NCBI RefSeq assembly: GCF_013008635.1
Contig: NZ_CP053096.1
Coordinates: 248,001-312,000 of the forward strand
Direction: 5' to 3'
Length of the DNA stretch: 64,000 bases
Origin: Mycoplasma miroungigenitalium
Lineage (GTDB): Bacteria > Bacillota_I > Bacilli_A > Mycoplasmatales > Metamycoplasmataceae
In this document: positions 1 to 10,084 of the stretch, one piece after another
How positions within the stretch are numbered: position 1 is the stretch's first letter
Layout of the letters: each line of letters opens with the position of its first letter
The notes under the pieces: model-generated
What the model was told of the DNA's origin: nothing
The model's database searches: none
Seen by the model: the letters and a program-made list of their open reading frames with translations, nothing else
Made by a program: the position numbers and the translations under genes

Positions 1-538
1 CCAAACCATCGATTACCATTTTCTTGAATAATTTGAGTTGTTGCGCAACAAAATGCGGTTCAAGAGTAATATAAACTTTCTCAAAATCAGTTAAAAGTTG
101 CATTGATTTAAATTGTTCCATTTGAATTTTTACTTGACTTAAAGCATATTCTTTAGCACGCTTACGCAACTCAACTGGAGATAATTCATTTTGTGATAAA
201 TGAGCTTCCTGCAACATTTTATGTTCAATTGGCAAACCATGAGTATCTCATCCGGGAACAAATGGTGTATAGAAACCATTCATTGATTTATAACGAATAA
301 TTATGTCTTTTAGTATTTTATTCAATGAGTGTCCAATATGTAAATTACCATTTGCATATGGAGGTCCATCATGTAAAATGAAAGGCTGGTTACCTTTATT
401 TTTTTCTAATACTTTTTTGTAAATTTGATTATCTAGTCATAATTGTCTAAATTGAGGTTCTTTCTTTGTTAAATTTGCCCGCATTTCAAAATCAGTTTTA
501 GGCATATTTAAAGTGTCTTTGTAATTTTTTTCCGACAT
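1..538 (-). CDS. ileS: Isoleucyl-tRNA synthetase, N-terminal part (gene runs off the window)
   Basis: Class I aminoacyl-tRNA synthetase that charges tRNA-Ile in the cytoplasm. Only the first ~179 residues are present. They contain the ATP-binding signature HIGH at residues 67-70 within [10 protein letters not shown] and the following Rossmann-fold start. The [12 protein letters not shown] segment is typical of IleS rather than ValS or LeuS. UGA codons fall at conserved Trp positions (for example in PGWDTHG), which sets the genetic code of the window. The start ATG at 538 is the first in frame, with an AAGGAG-like site just upstream. The editing domain and KMSKS are outside the window. Confidence 0.93.
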
Positions 539-618
539 GGTGCTCCTTATTTCGTATATATAATTAATATAATTTTATATTAAGTTTTAATATTATATAG
601 AACATTCGCTTCAATATC

Positions 619-648
619 AAAAAAAGTGAGAAATGCTCACTCTTTTTT
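619..648 (-). terminator. Rho-independent terminator of the nuclease lipoprotein gene
   Basis: Six-base stem AGTGAG/CTCACT with a five-base loop, flanked by T runs on both strands. On the minus strand it lies directly after the stop codon at 654, so it ends the lipoprotein unit and separates it from ileS. Confidence 0.7.
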
Positions 649-653
649 GCGGT

Positions 654-1847
654 TTATTTAACAGCAATAGCTATTCCTTTGTTGTGAAATTTAGAATCAG
701 ATTTAAATCATATTAAATCGATAAGCTCAGGGTAATCGCTAAATGGATTGCGTAGTCCATTATAATGTCTGGCTATCACATTATTTCTATCTACATCAAA
801 TGAATCAACGGCGTCTTGATTAGACCACTTTTTATAAACTTCTAGATACTTTTTAGTTATGTATGGGAAACTATTTTCAAATAAATCATTAGAAATAGAA
901 TTATTATGTGTAACGACAAAATAGAAATAAGCACGGGCTACATCACCTTTAAATTCATCTATCGGTTCACAAATTCTGTTTGTTTTGTCGACCTTAGTAC
1001 CATTCCGACTGATTCAAGTTGGATTTTTGACGAAATAGTGTGGATAATTTCCTCTATTGCGATTAACAATCTTGTCAGTTGGAAATATAAAATGAGCATC
1101 GTTTCTTGTTGGTTCAACCTTGCCAAACCAAGACTGAGGCACAATGTGTTCTCTGTTGTATTTTCAACCTTCTTCAATTTCCTCTTTTCATTTTTCATTT
1201 GATTTTGAAGGACTTTTCTCACTGTTACCGTCGGCATCTTTTCCTTCGTGAAACTCGTAAGTGAAGTAATAAGGGTCTTTACCTTTAGGATTTTCTGAAT
1301 AAATATCTAAAATGGTATTATCTTTTTCGTAGTATTTGTCTAAAAAAGCGTCTTTGTAAACGTTGTATAGGTAGGCGTACGTCTTAATACCTCTTATTTT
1401 GGATTGTTGCAACTTAAATAACTCATCAAAAAGTTCTTTACCGTTTAGGCCTTCTAATGAACTATAATAAGAATCTTTTTTATAAACTAGTCTTGTTTTT
1501 TTATCAACAGCAACAGCATCTGCTTTAATTTTGTATTCGAAAGTCTGTGGTTCTTGGTCTGAACCGGTTTTACGTAGTGAGTAAATTACGCTTCCGTTTG
1601 GTTTAACCTCAATATAAGAAATCTCATAACCTAATGGTAAATTTTCAACATTTAATTTAGAAATGACATTTTCAGTATCAGTTGATTTAAAATCTATTAA
1701 TTCTGTCGGCTCTATGACTAACCTAGAGGCAATCTTTTCAAGATATGAATTATTAGTATTTTTATTATCACATTTAGCAGCGCAAAAAATGCTTGAAGAA
1801 GCTAAAAGCGAAATAGCTAAAACATTTAGTTTAAAAACTTTATTCAT
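654..1847 (-). CDS. Endonuclease I (EndA/NucM) family lipoprotein, putative surface nuclease
   Basis: 397 residues when UGA is read as Trp; a UGA at 1188-1190 would otherwise split it. Residues 1-26 form a signal peptide ending in AAKC, a lipobox common in mycoplasma lipoproteins, so Cys26 is the likely lipidation site. Residues ~50-200 are not assigned. From ~residue 222 the protein carries the endonuclease I signature: NREHIVPQSWF with probable catalytic His234, then DAHFIFPTD and NRNRGNYPH. The C-terminal part has GDVARAYFY and RHYNGLRNPF. This family cuts DNA and RNA non-specifically with one divalent metal. On a mycoplasma surface it would supply nucleotides from host nucleic acid (inference). 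It starts 1 nt after the stop of the lipoprotein upstream and is probably cotranscribed. No clear Shine-Dalgarno site precedes the ATG, suggesting translational coupling. Confidence 0.85.
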
Positions 1848-1848
1848 A

Positions 1849-4503
1849 TTAATTTAAAACTATTTCAAATACTTGTTGAGGGTTTGAGTTATCTGAACGC
1901 AATTTAAATTTGATAACAATATTGCCATCAGAATTTTTTTCTAAATAAGGAGCTTTTCGGTTACCGTCAGCTTTAACATGAGGAATTACCTCATTTTTAT
2001 AATTGTCTAAAAACATTCCATTTAATTTTAAATAACTCATTTTATTATTTGCGTTTTTGCTATTTGTGCCATATGTGAAATTATTATTTTTGAATTTTAT
2101 GTATCCAAAAGGTTTATTAACTCCTTTGTCCTTTGCAAACTCTTTAAGTTCATTAATTTCTTTAACATAATCAGATACTAATTTATCAACTACAAATAAT
2201 TTACCTTCTTTAGCAACATCAAGAATAGATTTAATTTCTTCATATTTCAAACCTTCGTAAACTTTAATATATTTTCTTATGGTTTGATCAGGTAATCTAA
2301 AACTGAATACTAAAGGCATTTTTCCTTCTTTGTATAGTTTTAGAGATTCTTGATATTTCTTAGCTGTGTTTTTAGTATTGGTTTTTACATAACCAATTGT
2401 GAAAAAATTATGTTTATTTTCTTGTAGCGTTGCCCCAGGCAATGAACTAAATTCTTTTTCACTAGTCCATTCATTCATTTTGATATCTTTTTCAGTAAGC
2501 ATTCAAGCTGGTTTATCAGTTGGAATCTGTATTCTCAATTCTTGAATCATTTTTTCTGCGTCAGTCTCAAAATCGCCTTCTTTAAGTTGAATTGATCATG
2601 AATATGTTTTAATACTACCATCAGCAGCATTATATTTTACCGAAGCAGTTATTTTTCTTTGTGAATTGTCTCAATTATATGTAACATAATTAGTGATTTT
2701 GCCAATAGAAGTTTTTTCATTAGCAATTAATTTATTAACACCAATGCCTAATGATTCTAATGATGATTCACTAATTCCTGCTAAACCATCAACAGTAATA
2801 ATTACTGCATTACGTTTAGCTTCGTTATTGACATAATCACTATAATACGATTTGTCACTAACACTAAACATGAATCCGCTTAATATACTTTCTAATTGTT
2901 GATCATTAAACTTGTCAATTTTAGTAAATCCATCAATATTAACACGGTGGATATAATCTTGTTCAGTTGACTCCCCAAAAGATGAATCCTTAGCGAGAGA
3001 AATATTTAAATTAAGATTTCCTTCCTTAAGATTTTTAGAATCAACTTCTACAGAATTGACTTTTACACCATACTTATCTAATAATTCTTTACTTTCTTCT
3101 TCACTTTTATCATCAATCTTAATGATTAATTGATCCTTTAGATTATCTTTGTGTTCGTTTAAATAATCAAAAACATTCTTTGTAGATTTATCTTTAAGAT
3201 CTAATGTTAATCTATTTACTACATTTTGAATGCTTAATCCAGGTTTGTATCCAAATGGTCTTGATTCAATATTCAGATCATCAATATTGTAGTCATAAAT
3301 ATTTGTAATTCCGAAGCTAAAGGTTAAATTACCATTATAATCTCCATCGATTGATGTTACTTCTAATGCAAATACTTCATTCAATGTGTCAATTGGTAGG
3401 GCAATATCACTGTCAGGGTCATTTTTGACAGTGATAATATAGTCGGAATTGAATTCTTTAATATCTTCTAAATACACAGTGTTAATTTCAGTATTAGTTT
3501 TAGATATTTCGAATTTTGCCTTATTTGTTAAGTAATTGATCATATCTTTTTTTGAAGTGTATTTATTGAAACAATCAAATGTTTTTTCAACTTCAGAAAA
3601 ACGTTCAACCAAATTATTTCCTAAGTCCTTAACAATTGCATCATATTTAATTGTTAATGTACCAAGTTTATCATCACTTTTTTTGATAATTAAACTATCA
3701 AATGGTATAGTTATTTCTACTTTATTATCAATATTACCTTTTTCATCAAATAATTCATAAAACATATTTTTATCAATCTTTGAACTAATATATGAACGGT
3801 AATTATTATCTAATTTATGTTTGAACTCTAACTTTTCTAGTAATTTTTTCATATTTTCGTTGCCTGAAACAACTTTTAAATTAGATTTTTTAAAACCTTC
3901 AATTGCAAATTCATTTACATTAGATTTAATATCTGTGTCTTTAATTTTCAATAAATATTTAACTAAAAGTTTTCCTTCTTGATTATCAGCAATTACTGAA
4001 ATAATATGCAAATCGTATTCATTAATATCGCAATTTGTCGCTTGAACATTATCTTTTCCAAAATCAGAAGCAATTTCGTATTGAAGGTTTTCTTGTTCAA
4101 TATTTTTTATACTAAAATTAACATTTTTAGCTTTTTCATTGATTTCGTTAGCATTTAATATTTTGAAACCTTCAATCGAAATTATTTTTTCGACTCTCTT
4201 ATTTGATTTATCAACAAAACTAAATTTAACAGATAATTTACCAGTACTATCATCTGACATAACGTTAATAAGTTTTACTGATTCATTGATTTTTGTATCG
4301 TTTTCGTCTAATGATACAACCTTTATTTCCTCTTTTTTTATTGAGCTTGCATAAACACTATGAATTTCTTTTGCATCCACATTAGCAATTTTTAATTCAA
4401 AGTTTGAATCTTTGTTTTCGTTTGAAGAACAAGCAGCAGCAAGTGTCGGGGTTGAAATTGCTACTATTCCACTTCCTATTAATAATAATTTCATTTTCTT
4501 CAT
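1849..4503 (-). CDS. Large surface lipoprotein with repeated Lipoprotein_17-like domains
   Basis: 884 residues, continuous once UGA at 2671 and 2503 are read as Trp. The signal peptide is residues 1-24 and the lipobox LAAAC gives Cys25. The mature part is Lys/Asn/Asp rich. It is built from about five or six diverged units of ~90-100 residues. Most units have a GKLxVxF-type strand and end in an IEGF / IDGF-like box (seen as SIEGFK, AIEGFK and NIDGFT). This is the pattern of the mycoplasma lipoprotein-associated domain (Lipoprotein_17 family), found in variable surface antigens. The ATG at 4503 is preferred over the in-frame TTG at 4521 because AGAGGAG lies 5-8 nt before it. No repeat unit is identical at the DNA level, so size variation by recombination looks unlikely here. 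Function is unknown; surface exposure is inferred. Confidence 0.85.
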
Positions 4504-4807
4504 TTTTTTTACTCCTCTCAAATCCTTTAACCATTATTAAATTTTAAAAAGCAAAAAAATATTAAACAAAATTAACTTTCTCAATCGAATAATGATTTAA
4601 ATGATTATTTTATTTCAAATATACATCCTTAAAAATGAATTACGTAAATTATATACTTATTGCATTTAGACAATAAAATAGCTTTTAAAATACATAATTA
4701 TTAATATATTTTCCACATTTTTTTCATTTTTTTTAATCTTTGACCATTCTACATTTAGAAAAAATCAAATTTAAAAAACATTGCAACGCAATGTTTCAAT
4801 AAATTAA
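4504..4807. other. AT-rich intergenic region between pyrG and the lipoprotein unit
   Basis: About 300 bases without a supportable gene. It should hold the minus-strand promoter of the lipoprotein-nuclease unit, but no convincing -35/-10 pair stands out in the very AT-rich sequence. The pyrG terminator lies at its right-hand end. Confidence 0.5.
4773..4795 (-). terminator. Terminator downstream of pyrG
   Basis: Stem ACATTGC/GCAATGT with a 3-base loop. On the minus strand a run of six T follows. It lies 12 nt past the pyrG stop codon. Confidence 0.75.
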
Positions 4808-6430
4808 TTATTTTGATGATTTATTTAACCAAGTTGCATTTAAGAATTCATTAAACAAAGGATTTGATTTTAAGACTCTGGTTGTAAATTCAGGGTGATA
4901 TTGAACACCTAAATAAAAAGGGTGATTTTTAACTTCGCAAATTTCGGCAACTTTTAACTCCGGATGTATTCCGCTAAAAATGAATTCATCGTCTTCTAGC
5001 GAATGACGATATTTATCAGCGATTTCGTATCTATGTCTATGTCTTTCATAAAAAATTTCTTGACCATAAATTTTTTGTGCTAAAGAATTTGGTAAAGCAA
5101 TAATTTTATCTTCGCCTAATCTTAAAGTTCCGCCCAATTTCATTGTGTCACCATTTTCGTAAAACGGAGTTAACACAAAATTTTGTTTGATTTTTTTATC
5201 AGCAAACTCTTTACTTGTAGGATTTTTTATTCCTAATCTTCTAGCTTGTGCGACTGCCATAGCTTGAAATCCTAAACAAATACCTAAAGTTGGAATTAAA
5301 TTCTTCCGTGTATATTCTGCTACATTAACCTTAGAATAGAACCCTCTAACACCAAAACCGGGAAGAATCATGACACCATCAACATTGCTAAACATTGTTT
5401 CAATATTTTCATCTGTTATTTGTTCAGAATCAACTAATTCATAATTTAATTTTACATTTAAATGAGCAGCAGCAATTTTTAAAGAAGAAATGATGGATAA
5501 ATATGCATCTTCAAGACCAGTATATTTACCAACTAATAACAAATTAACTGGTTTTTGTCGCTTTGATAAATATTTTTTTATGAATTCATTCCATTCATTA
5601 TTTGCATTTTGAAGAATTGGTTTTCTAATATTAAAGTGTTTAAAAATAATTTCGATGATTCCTGATTTTTCTAAAAATAATGGAATTTCATAAATGTTTG
5701 CTTTATCAGGAATATTAATAACGTTTTCGGGTTTTAAAAAAGCATTTTCACTAACTTTTTTTATTATTGATAAATCAACATCTCCTTGTGAACGCAACAA
5801 TAACAAATCAGGGTTTATACCAAATGAACGAAGAGAAGCAATTGATACTTGACTCGGTTTAGATTTATATTCTTTTGAAGCGGTTAAAAATGGCACAAAA
5901 GCTAAATGCGCAAACATTGTTTGTTTTTTGTATAAACTGGCGAATTTACTTATCGCATATATGTAGGGGTTTGACTCCAAATCTCCTACAGTACCACCAA
6001 TTTCAATCAGCATGAAATCTGGTTTCTTATTTTTTGCTAATGACACTATAATGTCAATTATTTCGTCAATTACATGGGGCACAATTTGAACTGTTTTTCC
6101 GCCATATTCTCCCTTTCTTTCTTTTTCAAAAATTCTAGTGAAAATACGTCCGGTTGTAAAGTTAGATTCTTTAGTTAGTTTAACATCTATAAATCTCTCA
6201 TAGTGGCCTAAGTCTAAGTCAGTTTCTCCACCATCGCTAGTTACATATACTTCTCCATGTTCCATCGGATTCATGACTCCAGGATCAATGTTTAAATATG
6301 GGTCAAGCTTCAAAACAAAAATATTGAACCCTTGAGCCTTTAATAAATTACCTACGCTTGCTGCTGTAACTCCCTTTCCCAATCCACTTAATACTCCACC
6401 TGTTGTAAAAATAAACTTTGTTTTTTGCAT
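4808..6430 (-). CDS. pyrG: CTP synthase
   Basis: Makes CTP from UTP, ATP and glutamine in the cytoplasm. 540 residues, the normal family length. The N-terminal synthetase domain starts FTTGGVLSGLGKG and contains EHGEVYV and GGTVGDLES. The C-terminal class I glutamine amidotransferase domain has the nucleophile elbow GICLGFQ (Cys near residue 380) and the HPEF catalytic His/Glu near residue 515. The ATG at 6430 is chosen because AAGGAG sits 6 nt upstream; the longer open frame to 6487 lacks a site. It stands alone between two terminators. Together with cdd and deoD it covers pyrimidine and purine nucleotide supply in an organism that cannot make bases de novo. Confidence 0.97.
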   Translation of the reverse strand: MQKTKFIFTTGGVLSGLGKGVTAASVGNLLKAQGFNIFVLKLDPYLNIDPGVMNPMEHGEVYVTSDGGETDLDLGHYERFIDVKLTKESNFTTGRIFTRIFEKERKGEYGGKTVQIVPHVIDEIIDIIVSLAKNKKPDFMLIEIGGTVGDLESNPYIYAISKFASLYKKQTMFAHLAFVPFLTASKEYKSKPSQVSIASLRSFGINPDLLLLRSQGDVDLSIIKKVSENAFLKPENVINIPDKANIYEIPLFLEKSGIIEIIFKHFNIRKPILQNANNEWNEFIKKYLSKRQKPVNLLLVGKYTGLEDAYLSIISSLKIAAAHLNVKLNYELVDSEQITDENIETMFSNVDGVMILPGFGVRGFYSKVNVAEYTRKNLIPTLGICLGFQAMAVAQARRLGIKNPTSKEFADKKIKQNFVLTPFYENGDTMKLGGTLRLGEDKIIALPNSLAQKIYGQEIFYERHRHRYEIADKYRHSLEDDEFIFSGIHPELKVAEICEVKNHPFYLGVQYHPEFTTRVLKSNPLFNEFLNATWLNKSSK

Positions 6431-6500
6431 AATTAAACTCCTTAATAATATTTTAATCATATAACAAAGATGTGAAAATCCCTCCAATTTAATAAAAATA

Positions 6501-6531
6501 AAAAACCTTTGGCGGACTTAGCTAAAGGTTT
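6501..6531. terminator. Second terminator after the tRNA cluster
   Basis: Inverted repeat ACCTTTGGC/GCTAAAGGT (one mismatch) flanked by A and T runs. On the minus strand it lies between the tRNA cluster and pyrG and is followed by TTTTTTATTTTT. Confidence 0.6.
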
Positions 6532-6568
6532 TGGAGGCATAAATTTTATGTTTTTAAAGGAAATCGCG

Positions 6569-6591
6569 AAAAAAAAGCCCTACTTGGGGGC
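6569..6591 (-). terminator. Terminator of the tRNA cluster
   Basis: Stem GCCC/GGGC with a seven-base loop followed by eight T on the minus strand, 13 nt past the CCA end of tRNA-Phe. Confidence 0.75.
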
Positions 6592-6604
6592 GATTTTCAT
6601 CATA

Positions 6605-6680
6605 TGGTGGCTCCGGCAGGAATCGAACCAGCGACACACGGAGCTTCAATCCGTTGCTCTACCTACTGAGCTACAGAGCC
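6605..6680 (-). tRNA. tRNA-Phe (GAA)
   Basis: 76 nt cloverleaf with 7-bp acceptor GGCTCTG/CGGAGCC (one G-T pair), anticodon loop TTGAAGC, T-loop GGTTCGATTCC and encoded CCA. Last gene of the eight-tRNA cluster. Confidence 0.97.
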
Positions 6681-6684
6681 AACA

Positions 6685-6761
6685 TGGCGGTCCAGACGGG
6701 GATTGAACCCGCGATCTCCTCCGTGACAGGGAGGCGTATTAAACCACTTTACCACTGGACC
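6685..6761 (-). tRNA. tRNA-Asp (GTC)
   Basis: 77 nt, acceptor GGTCCAG/CTGGACC, anticodon stem CCTCC/GGAGG around CTGTCAC, discriminator G, encoded CCA. Confidence 0.97.
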
Positions 6762-6764
6762 ATT

Positions 6765-6841
6765 TGGTGGCGGAGGTTGGACTTGAACCAACGACCTCAG
6801 GGTTATGAGCCCTGCGAGATACCGAGCTTCTCCACTCCGCG
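6765..6841 (-). tRNA. Initiator tRNA-fMet (CAT)
   Basis: 77 nt. The first acceptor pair is an unpaired C-C position (C1, C72). The anticodon stem has the three consecutive G-C pairs next to loop CTCATAA. Both are marks of bacterial initiator tRNA, separating it from the other two CAT tRNAs in the cluster. CCA is encoded. Confidence 0.95.
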
Positions 6842-6883
6842 ATGTGATATTTTTTTTGTAAATAGGGTGCCATTTAAGGCAAA

Positions 6884-6976
6884 TGGCGGGTGATGAGGGA
6901 TTTGAACCCCCGCGGGCCGTGAAGCCCCTGCTAGTTTTCAAGACTAGTCCCTTCAGCCGGACTTGGGTAATCACCC
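6884..6976 (-). tRNA. tRNA-Ser (TGA)
   Basis: 93 nt with a long variable arm typical of tRNA-Ser, anticodon loop CTTGAAA, acceptor GGGTGAT/ATCACCC, encoded CCA. Confidence 0.96.
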
Positions 6977-6977
6977 A

Positions 6978-7053
6978 TGGTGGACCTAACTGGATTCGAA
7001 CCGGTAACCGACCGGTTATGAGCCGGTTGCTCTAACCGTTGAGCTATAGGTCC
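6978..7053 (-). tRNA. tRNA-Ile2 (CAT, expected lysidine-modified)
   Basis: 76 nt, acceptor GGACCTA/TAGGTCC, anticodon stem CCGG around CTCATAA. Acceptor and anticodon stem match the Firmicutes tRNA-Ile that reads AUA after conversion of C34 to lysidine. The assignment over tRNA-Met is by similarity to known Bacillus sequences. It implies a tilS gene elsewhere in the genome. Confidence 0.85.
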
Positions 7054-7078
7054 ATAACAGTTAGATAATTCCATATAA

Positions 7079-7155
7079 TGGTAGCGTCGAAGAGAGTCGA
7101 ACTCTTGACCTTCCGGGTATGAACCGGACGCTCTAACCAACTGAGCTACAACGCC
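7079..7155 (-). tRNA. Elongator tRNA-Met (CAT)
   Basis: 77 nt, acceptor GGCGTTG/CGACGCT-type with encoded CCA, anticodon loop TTCATAC in a CCGG stem as in Bacillus elongator tRNA-Met. It has a normal first acceptor pair, unlike the initiator. Confidence 0.9.
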
Positions 7156-7159
7156 ATAA

Positions 7160-7236
7160 TGGTGGAGGATATGGGATTCGAACCCACCACCCCCTGCGTG
7201 CAAGGCAGGTGCTCTAGCCAAATGAGCTAATCCCCC
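7160..7236 (-). tRNA. tRNA-Ala (TGC)
   Basis: 77 nt, anticodon loop CTTGCAC in stem CCTGC/GCAGG, T-loop GGTTCGAATCC, encoded CCA. Confidence 0.96.
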
Positions 7237-7238
7237 AA

Positions 7239-7315
7239 TGGTGAAGAAGACAGGATTTGAACCTGCGACCACTTGGTCCCAAACCAAGCGCTCTACCAAG
7301 CTGAGCTACTTCTCC
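7239..7315 (-). tRNA. tRNA-Pro (TGG)
   Basis: 77 nt, anticodon loop TTTGGGA in stem CTTGG/CCAAG, encoded CCA. First transcribed gene of the cluster; its promoter should lie in 7316-7400 on the minus strand. Confidence 0.96.
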
Positions 7316-7497
7316 GCTGGTACGCTTTTCGTTTAAAAAGCAAGATTATTATACCATATCAAAACACCCTTCAAAGTATTTATTAAAATTTTTTTTAATA
7401 TTTTACAAGCGCGAAATATGTCCTATAAAATAGTCTCAAAACAGTTAATAAGGTGCGAAAAAGTAATAAAATAAGTAATATACGGAGACAAAAAAAT

Positions 7498-8538
7498 ATG
7501 AAAAAAAATATTAATTTAAGTAATGAGAAATTTATTTCTTTTAAAAAAGATTTAAGACTTACTAAAAATGAATTTTATAATCTAGTTGAAATAAAAAATG
7601 ATTCTGAGTTAAGTTTAATACCTTTATTTAGATTTCACAACAAGACTACTAAAGAAGAAATAATCGTTAAAATTAACAATGTTAACGAATTCGTTTCATT
7701 CAGGACTCAAAAACTAGACATCAAGGATTTTGATACTTTTGTTTTTGATATGGATGGAACATTGCTTGATTCTAAAAAAAATATCGTGCCTACTAATCTT
7801 GATAAACTAAATGAACTAAGAGCATTGGGCAAAAATATTTGCATTGCAACTGGTAGAGCTATATTTATGCTTGAAAATTATCTTAAACTAATACCATACA
7901 ACTTACCTTTCTTATGTGCAAATGGCGGTATGGTGTACGACCATCAAACAATGGAGATGATTTCAAACTTTAATATTAAAGATTATGACGCTAAATTATT
8001 GATGGATAAATGCGAAGAATTAAATTTAGGTTACTATGTGTTTTGAAATAATGGCCTTGTCGGAGTAAATGTCGAAAATTCTGAAGACTTCAAATCACGT
8101 GATTATTCAAAAATGATGAAACCCGAGCACTGAGCTTTAAATCCAGGTCGAGAATTTTTAAAAGGAAAGACAATTTGTAAAATTTTAGTAACATTCGATG
8201 CCCACCAACAACAAGACATTTTAAATTTTGCCGATTACGTCAAAGAATTTAAATCATTAGTCGGTGTACAAACTCAAAAAAACTTCTTTGATGTTGGTGA
8301 ACCCAGTTCAAAAGCTAAAGCGTTAGAATCGATTGTTAACAAATATAACATCGATTTAAATCGAACTGTTTCATTTGGAGATGCAAACAATGATGCCCCA
8401 ACATTCGAAGTAACAGCATTATCATGTGCGCCTTTAAATTCAATGGAAAATGCCTTGAATGCTACTACATTTGTTTCAAACAAAACATCAAATGAAGATT
8501 GAATTGCGGATTTTATTAATAAATATTTGCAAAAATAA
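7498..8538 (+). CDS. Cof-type HAD-superfamily hydrolase with an N-terminal extension
   Basis: 346 residues. HAD motifs are all visible: FDMDGTLLD (nucleophile Asp) near residue 82, CIATGR near 119, the lysine in SSKAKAL and SFGDANND near the C-terminus. This is the Cof (IIB) type, which dephosphorylates sugar phosphates or flavin/pyridoxal phosphates; the substrate is not predictable. Unlike most family members it has about 78 extra N-terminal residues, Lys/Asn rich, of unknown role. The ATG at 7498 is chosen because GGAGA lies ~9 nt upstream. An in-frame GTG at 7453 has no such site. A UGA Trp follows residue 183. Confidence 0.9.
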
Positions 8539-8539
8539 A

Positions 8540-8559
8540 ACACTCCGATTAAGGAGTGT
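8540..8559 (-). terminator. Terminator for the aminopeptidase gene
   Basis: Stem ACACTCC/GGAGTGT; on the minus strand it is followed by TTTTATTTTT. It lies just past the HAD stop, so the two convergent genes use interleaved hairpins. Confidence 0.6.
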
Positions 8560-8590
8560 AAAACTTGAGCTAAAATGATTATTCAAGTTA

Positions 8591-8611
8591 AAACACGGAA
8601 ACGTGTTTTTT
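8591..8611 (+). terminator. Terminator for the HAD gene
   Basis: Stem AAACACG/CGTGTTT with a GAAA tetraloop, followed by T6. It overlaps the stop codon of the convergent aminopeptidase gene. Confidence 0.7.
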
Positions 8612-9965
8612 ATTTTAAAATTGCAAATTCAACCAGAGTATCCAATAAAGCCCCTAAAGGTTTTCCTTTTAAATCAGCAGTACCCGCAATATCGCAGTGA
8701 ATATAAGGAACATTATTAGTAAATTGTTTTAAGAACATTGCGGCTGTATTGTGATCCGACGTCTCGTCGTTATTGTAGTTATTCAAATCAGCAACTAAGC
8801 TTGCAGTGTTTGGTTCATGGAAATCTTCATGCATTGGCATTCTTCAAACTTTTTCCTTAGCGTTATTAGCAGCAGTGTTGAAAATATCTCAATTTTCCTC
8901 ATCTGTTGAATAAATTGCTGAATATTCATGTCCTAAAGCACTGACACATGCGCCTGTTAATGTCGCAACATCAACTAATGATGTTGCGTTCAGTTTTGTT
9001 GCTGCATAATATAATCCATCAGCAAGAACTAGACGTCCTTCGGCGTCTGTGTCGGTTACTTCTACAGAAATTCCAGCCATTGATTCATAAACATTTTCTG
9101 GTAAAGAAGCGTCACCGTCTTGACGATTATCAGTAATGCACATTACGGCTGAAACATTCTTTTTAATCTTTAATTCAGCAGCAGCCTTAACTGCGTAAGC
9201 CGCAATAACTGAACCAGACATATCAAACTTCATGCCCTCCATGTGATATCCTTTTGTATTCATCCCGCCAGTATCAAATGTTATTCCCTTTCCAACAAAT
9301 ACTACTTTTTCATCAGAATTAGGATCTCCGTTATATTCAATTACAACTACTCTTGGAGCAAATGTGGAACCTTTGTTTACAGACAATAGCAATCCCATGT
9401 TTAAATCGGAAATTTGTTTTTTATTTAATACTGTAATTTCCAAATCTTTATTTTGACTGAATTCGTCTGCAATGAAGTCAGCTAATTTTTCTGAATTACA
9501 GAAGTTTTCGGGCATTATTTGTAAGTTTCTTGCTGAGTTTTTATTTAACGCAATTGTTGCGCATTTATGAGCAATGTCAACATATGAAGCATCGGGGAAA
9601 AGAAAAGTAAATTGTCTCTTTTCTGGTGCTTCTTTTTTCTTATTGAATAAAACAGCTTCATATAAAAATACTCTTGAATAAAAAGCTTTAATTACCGCTT
9701 CCATATCCAAAATACTGTTTGTAAATGTTATTAATTCAATTTGATAATCTCTATAACCTGTAACGATGTTTCGATCAATTAATTTTACCAATTCTGAATA
9801 ATTTAATTCTTTTTCAATGAAAATGTAAGCGATTTTGGTATCCGTAAATTCAGTAATTTTTCCGTGTTTTTGAGATATTTTATCGTTCAATTTTTCAGCT
9901 TGTTGTTTATTAATTGCTTTAAGAACGAATCTATCATTTCTAAATGTCGAGTAATATCTAATCAT
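8610..9965 (-). CDS. pepA: Leucyl aminopeptidase (M17 family)
   Basis: Two-zinc cytosolic aminopeptidase that releases N-terminal amino acids from peptides, important in an organism fed by peptide import. 451 residues with UGA as Trp. The C-terminal catalytic domain shows GKGITFDTGG (225-234), MKFDMSGS (245-252) and DTDAEGRL (305-312), the family signature that holds metal ligands and the catalytic Arg. The usual first residue of that signature is Asn and here it is Asp. The N-terminal ~150 residues are poorly conserved, as is normal. ATG at 9965 has a full AGGAGGT site 5 nt upstream. Confidence 0.94.
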
Positions 9966-10084
9966 ACGACCTCCTAATATATATGATTATTATATATTTA
10001 ATTTAGAAGTATTGAATTTTTTCAGTAAAAATATCAATTTTTTGCGTTTTTTTATTTATACATACTTATTGGCGAATAAATAAT

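Noticed and set aside
6430-6487. Longer pyrG N-terminus
   Set aside because: The extra residues are not in the family, and AAGGAG is correctly spaced only for ATG 6430.
6509-7299. Open frames on both strands across the tRNA cluster
   Set aside because: They run through eight clear cloverleaf tRNAs and have no coding character; chance frames in GC-richer RNA genes.
8948-9136. Plus-strand frame inside pepA
   Set aside because: Lies antisense to conserved catalytic motifs of the aminopeptidase.
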